This document shows positions 13,337 to 16,194 of a DNA stretch of 16,194 bases, in pieces. The notes beneath the pieces are model-generated. The model worked only from the letters and a program-made list of their open reading frames with translations. It was not told the origin of the DNA and searched no databases. The position numbers were made by a program, and so were the translations under genes. The DNA lies in assembly GCA_964622625.1 (NCBI GenBank), contig CAZUUQ010000065.1, positions 1 through 16,194 on the forward strand, read 5' to 3'. Each line of letters opens with the position of its first letter. The stretch's first letter is position 1. Source of the stretch: CAZCWM01 sp964622625 (GTDB lineage: Bacteria; Planctomycetota; Phycisphaerae; Phycisphaerales; Phycisphaeraceae).

Positions 13337-14665
13337 ATGGAAAGCATGAACGACTGGACGCGGGCGGAGCAGCACGCCCAGCGGGCGCAGCGGTACTTCA
13401 AGCGCCGCCAATGGGGCCGCGCCCTGGCGGAGTTGCGTGCGGCCGTGCGGGTCAATCCCCAGCAGAGCGACTGGCACTTCGGCATGGGGCTGGCCCTTGA
13501 GGCCCTGCAGCGACACGAGGAGGCCCTGGACTGCTTTCAGCGGGTGCTCACGCTGCGCGGCGAGGACGAGCAGACGCTCGAACACCTGGGCGTGAACCTG
13601 ATCCAGCTCGGCCGCTGCCGCGAGGCGGTCGAGGCGCTGGCGCAACTGACGCTCATCAATCCCCAGGCCGAGGCCGGCTACTGCTACCGCATTCTCGCCC
13701 ACGCGATGCTCGACGAGCACGACCAGGCTGAGCAGATGTTCTACATGGCCCGGCTGCTTCGGGCCGAGTGTCCGCGCTGCTACGAACATATCGCCCAGAG
13801 CCTCGCGGCCAGGGAAATGCTCGACAAGGCCATCTGGTGCTGGCAGCGGGTGCTGCGTCTGGAGCACGAGCACCCGGACGCGAATCTGCATCTGGCCCAC
13901 CTGCTGTGGCAGCGCGGCCAGCGGCAGCGCGCCCGGCTGCACTTTCTCGAACAGATCCACCGTGAGCCGCACGACGCGCAGACGCTGCTGGCCCTGGCCA
14001 GCCTGCTGCTGGAAATGGGCCAGGACGCCGAGGTCGAGGAGATCCTCGCCCAGATCGCGGTGATCGAGGAGGACTGCGCCGAGGCGTACCTGCTGGCGGC
14101 GGAACTGGCGTTGCGCAAGGGGCATACGCTTTTTGCGGCCCGTTCGCTGGAGCGGGCGACGCGGCTCGACCCGCGCATGCCGGGCATCGACCTGTTTCGG
14201 GCCCTGCTGACGATGGCGCTTGGCAAGCGCGACGCGGCCCTGCGCCATGCCGTGCGGGCGGCGCATCGCTTTGATCACACGGCCCGGAGCATGGCCCTGC
14301 TGACGGATCTGCTGTTGCGCCTGCGGCAGCCGGGGTACGCGCAGCGTCTGGCCTGTTCACTGCTGGAAGTGGGCCGTCACGATCCCGATGCGGTGGCGGC
14401 CGCCTTGCGCATGCGCGGGGCGGCGCACCTGATGCTGGGCCAGGTCGACGCGGCCGTGAGGGATCTGCGAAGCTCCTGTCACCATCGGCCCTGCGATGAT
14501 GCGGCTCTGCCACTGCTGGCCCGTGCCTTGGCGCGGGCCGGGCAGCCCCGTCGCGCCCGGGCCGTGCAGCGGCGCCTGCGCCGGCTTGGCGCGCCGCTGA
14601 CGCAGCGCCGCCGCCTCGCCCTGGACCTGCTGCTGGACCGCTGCCGCCGTCGCCTGCGACGCTAG
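13337..14665 (+). CDS. tetratricopeptide-repeat protein
   Basis: 442 aa. The start is the ATG at 13337, 6 nt after the strong Shine-Dalgarno run AGGAGGAGGG. The chain is made of about ten 34-residue TPR-like units beginning near residue 9. Clear ones include AQRYFKRRQWGRALAELRAA, HFGMGLALEALQRHEEALDC, AHAMLDEHDQAEQMFYMARL, IAQSLAAREMLDKAIWCWQR, LHLAHLLWQRGQRQRARLHF and GAAHLMLGQVDAAVRDLRSS. There is no signal peptide or membrane segment, so it is probably cytoplasmic and a binding scaffold. The last 40 residues are strongly Arg-rich (RRARAVQRRLRRLG... RCRRRLRR), suggesting contact with nucleic acid or acidic partners. It is 90 nt upstream of serS on the same strand and divergent from the repeat lipoprotein. 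No specific role can be assigned. Confidence 0.8.
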   Translation: MESMNDWTRAEQHAQRAQRYFKRRQWGRALAELRAAVRVNPQQSDWHFGMGLALEALQRHEEALDCFQRVLTLRGEDEQTLEHLGVNLIQLGRCREAVEALAQLTLINPQAEAGYCYRILAHAMLDEHDQAEQMFYMARLLRAECPRCYEHIAQSLAAREMLDKAIWCWQRVLRLEHEHPDANLHLAHLLWQRGQRQRARLHFLEQIHREPHDAQTLLALASLLLEMGQDAEVEEILAQIAVIEEDCAEAYLLAAELALRKGHTLFAARSLERATRLDPRMPGIDLFRALLTMALGKRDAALRHAVRAAHRFDHTARSMALLTDLLLRLRQPGYAQRLACSLLEVGRHDPDAVAAALRMRGAAHLMLGQVDAAVRDLRSSCHHRPCDDAALPLLARALARAGQPRRARAVQRRLRRLGAPLTQRRRLALDLLLDRCRRRLRR

Positions 14666-14755
14666 GGCCTCAACGACTTGACTCGGTTAACATGGCCTGC
14701 GACCGCGCGCCTCGCGGTTGGTTTCCTGTCCGTCGCAGCCCCGGCAGCTATTCCC

Positions 14756-16144
14756 ATGATCGATCTCAAAGACCTTCGCGAAGACCCCGACAAGTACCGC
14801 CGCGGCGCTGCCGCCAAGCAGATGGCGGTGGACATCGACGCGCTGCTGGCCCTCGACGCCGACCTGCGGGCCGCGATGAACCAGCGCGAGCAGCTCGCGG
14901 CCGAGAAAAACAAGATCGGCAAGGCCATCGGCCAGCTCGCCGGCCGGCTCAAGCAAGCCTCGGCCGACGAGCGGGCGGCGCTTCAGCAGGAGATGACGCA
15001 GCTTCAGCAGCGGCCCAACGAGATCAAGCAGCGCGAAAGCGATCTGGACGCGAAGATCAGGGAGCTTGAGCCGCAGCGCGACGCGCTCTGGCTGCTGGTG
15101 CCCCAGCCCCCCGATGCCGACGTGCCGGTGGGAGGCAGCAGCGACGACAACATCGAGATCAGCCGCTGGAATCCGCCGGGGTTCGACGCGAGCAAGCCCT
15201 TTGCCGCCAGCAGGGGTTTTGAGCCGAAGACGCACGTCGAGCTGGGCAAGCGGCTCGGCCTGTTCGACCTCGAACGCGGCGTGAAGATGGCCGGCAGCCG
15301 TTCGTACGTGCTCACCGGCGACGGCATGCGGCTGCACCAGGCGATCCTGCGTTATGCCTTCGACTACATGACCGGCGAGAACGGCTTCACGCCCGTGAGC
15401 GTGCCCGTGCTCGTGCGCGACGCGATGATGGTCGGCACGGGCTTCTTCCCCCATGGCCGCGACCAGGCCTACGAAATCAGGGAGACCGAGCGCGGCGGGG
15501 GCTACGACCTCTACCTGACCGGCACCGGCGAGGTCGGCCTGATGGGCCTGCACGAGGGCGAGATACTCGACGAGGCCCAGCTTCCGCTGCGCTATACGAC
15601 GGTCTCGACTTGCTTTCGCCGCGAAGCCGGGGCCGCGGGCAAGGACACAGCCGGACTGTACCGCATCCACCAGTTCGACAAGGTCGAGCAGGTCGTCGTC
15701 TGCCGCGCCGACGAGGCCGAGAGCCGGGCGTGGCACCGCAGAATGATCGGCTACGTCGAGACGCTGCTGCAACGCCTCGAACTGCCTTACCGGCTGCTTC
15801 AGTGCTGCACCGGCGACCTTGGGCCGAAGAATGCCGACCAGGTGGACATCGAATGCTGGATGCCGGGGCGCGGCGAGCTTGATTCCGCCGGCCGGCCGAC
15901 CGGCGCGTATGGCGAGACGCACTCGGCCAGTCGGCTCTACGACTATCAGTGCCGCCGCCTGAACCTGCGCTACCGCCCCGAAGGCGGCAAGGCGACGGTC
16001 GTCTGCCACGCCCTGAACAACACCGTCGCCGCCAGCCCGCGCATCCTCATCCCCCTGATCGAGATGTACCAGAACGAAGACGGCTCGATCACGATCCCCA
16101 AGGTGCTGCGGCCCTACATGGCCGGGGCCGACCGCATCGGGTGA
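14756..16144 (+). CDS. serS: seryl-tRNA synthetase
   Basis: 462 aa, slightly longer than typical bacterial SerRS. It charges tRNA-Ser (and tRNA-Sec) with serine. An N-terminal long-arm coiled coil occupies about 30-110 (ALLALDADLRAAMNQREQLA, KAIGQLAGRLKQ and following), after the usual MIDLKDLREDPDKYRR start. The class II core has motif 1 around LRYAFDYMTGENGFTPVSVP (198-217), the serine-binding TGE (257-259) and motif 2 FRREAGAAGKDT...IHQFDK (287-309). Motif 3 is HALNNTVAASPRILIPLIE (418-436), with R429 as the ATP-binding arginine. The segment GETHSASRLYDYQCRRLN (386-403) replaces the EISS.SN..DFQ.RR of E. coli, and the motif 3 residues NGS read NNT. This marks it as a divergent but intact SerRS subtype. 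No Shine-Dalgarno site is seen before the ATG at 14756. A longer reading from a TTG at 14678 is not supported. Confidence 0.97.
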   Translation: MIDLKDLREDPDKYRRGAAAKQMAVDIDALLALDADLRAAMNQREQLAAEKNKIGKAIGQLAGRLKQASADERAALQQEMTQLQQRPNEIKQRESDLDAKIRELEPQRDALWLLVPQPPDADVPVGGSSDDNIEISRWNPPGFDASKPFAASRGFEPKTHVELGKRLGLFDLERGVKMAGSRSYVLTGDGMRLHQAILRYAFDYMTGENGFTPVSVPVLVRDAMMVGTGFFPHGRDQAYEIRETERGGGYDLYLTGTGEVGLMGLHEGEILDEAQLPLRYTTVSTCFRREAGAAGKDTAGLYRIHQFDKVEQVVVCRADEAESRAWHRRMIGYVETLLQRLELPYRLLQCCTGDLGPKNADQVDIECWMPGRGELDSAGRPTGAYGETHSASRLYDYQCRRLNLRYRPEGGKATVVCHALNNTVAASPRILIPLIEMYQNEDGSITIPKVLRPYMAGADRIG

Positions 16145-16154
16145 GGAAGAGGAG

Positions 16155-16194
16155 TTTCACCACAGAGGACACGGAGAGCACGGAGGCGGAGAAG
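16155..16194 (+). repeat. dispersed 'CAGAGGAC/GAGAGC' repeat, copy 4
   Basis: TTTCACCACAGAGGACACGG then AGAGCACGGAGGCGGAGAAG, starting 10 nt after the serS stop and running to the window edge. It is the same element as at 129-165, with CA in place of CG at several steps. Confidence 0.7.

Noticed and set aside
13070..14278. Upstream extension of the lipoprotein frame to 927 codons
   Set aside because: It runs antisense through the TPR gene with low-complexity Arg/Gln/Pro composition, and the lipoprotein signal at 13069 marks the true start.
14678..14693. TTGACT as a -35 element for serS
   Set aside because: Seventeen nt downstream there is only GACCGC. The TAACAT at 14688 is too close to pair with it, so no promoter is called.

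Overview
The window is GC-rich with a very high G/C third-position bias. It contains a run of exactly 100 N (7953-8052), so it looks like a scaffold from a draft or metagenome assembly. The best guess for the source is a planctomycete, perhaps of the Phycisphaerae type. This is inferred from dispersed 'CACAGAGGACACGGAGAG' repeats, G-rich spacer repeats, the form of the seryl-tRNA synthetase, start codons placed right behind -10 elements, and many TPR and membrane proteins of unknown role. No single feature proves it.

Layout. At the left edge (1-95, minus) is the first part of a DprA-like gene that runs off the window. At 275-3688 (plus) is a large single-chain restriction-modification enzyme of the type ISP-like family, bracketed by copies of the dispersed repeat. 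From 7591 down to 3863 (minus) runs a probable four-gene operon: a YggS-like protein that has lost its PLP-binding lysine, two tandem creatininase-family amidohydrolases that overlap by 4 nt, and a xylose-isomerase-like TIM-barrel protein. The operon head has a recognisable promoter (AAGACA, 17 nt, TATCCT) only 7 nt before the ATG. A non-genic stretch of about 1 kb (7592-8563) holds the assembly gap, repeats and terminator hairpins.

From 10290 down to 8564 (minus) lie two coupled multi-pass membrane proteins of the TM198/DUF4203-like kind. Divergent from them is pheA (chorismate mutase-prephenate dehydratase, 10362-11444, plus). Convergent with pheA is a lipoprotein with helical repeats (13069-11495, minus). 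Divergent from that are a TPR-repeat protein (13337-14665, plus) and serS (14756-16144, plus). The window ends inside another copy of the dispersed repeat.

The housekeeping genes (pheA, serS, dprA) suggest ordinary chromosome. The accessory pieces are the restriction-modification gene and the minus-strand operon. The operon is the best candidate for something not yet described: a PLP-dead YggS relative, a probably co-assembling pair of creatininase homologues and a sugar-isomerase-like enzyme, with an intercistronic hairpin and a 12-base homopolymer next to the last start codon. At least three genes (dprA, the YggS-like gene, pheA) show a -10 hexamer 7-9 nt before the start codon, pointing to leaderless or nearly leaderless transcripts at transcription-unit heads, while several internal genes have clear Shine-Dalgarno sites.
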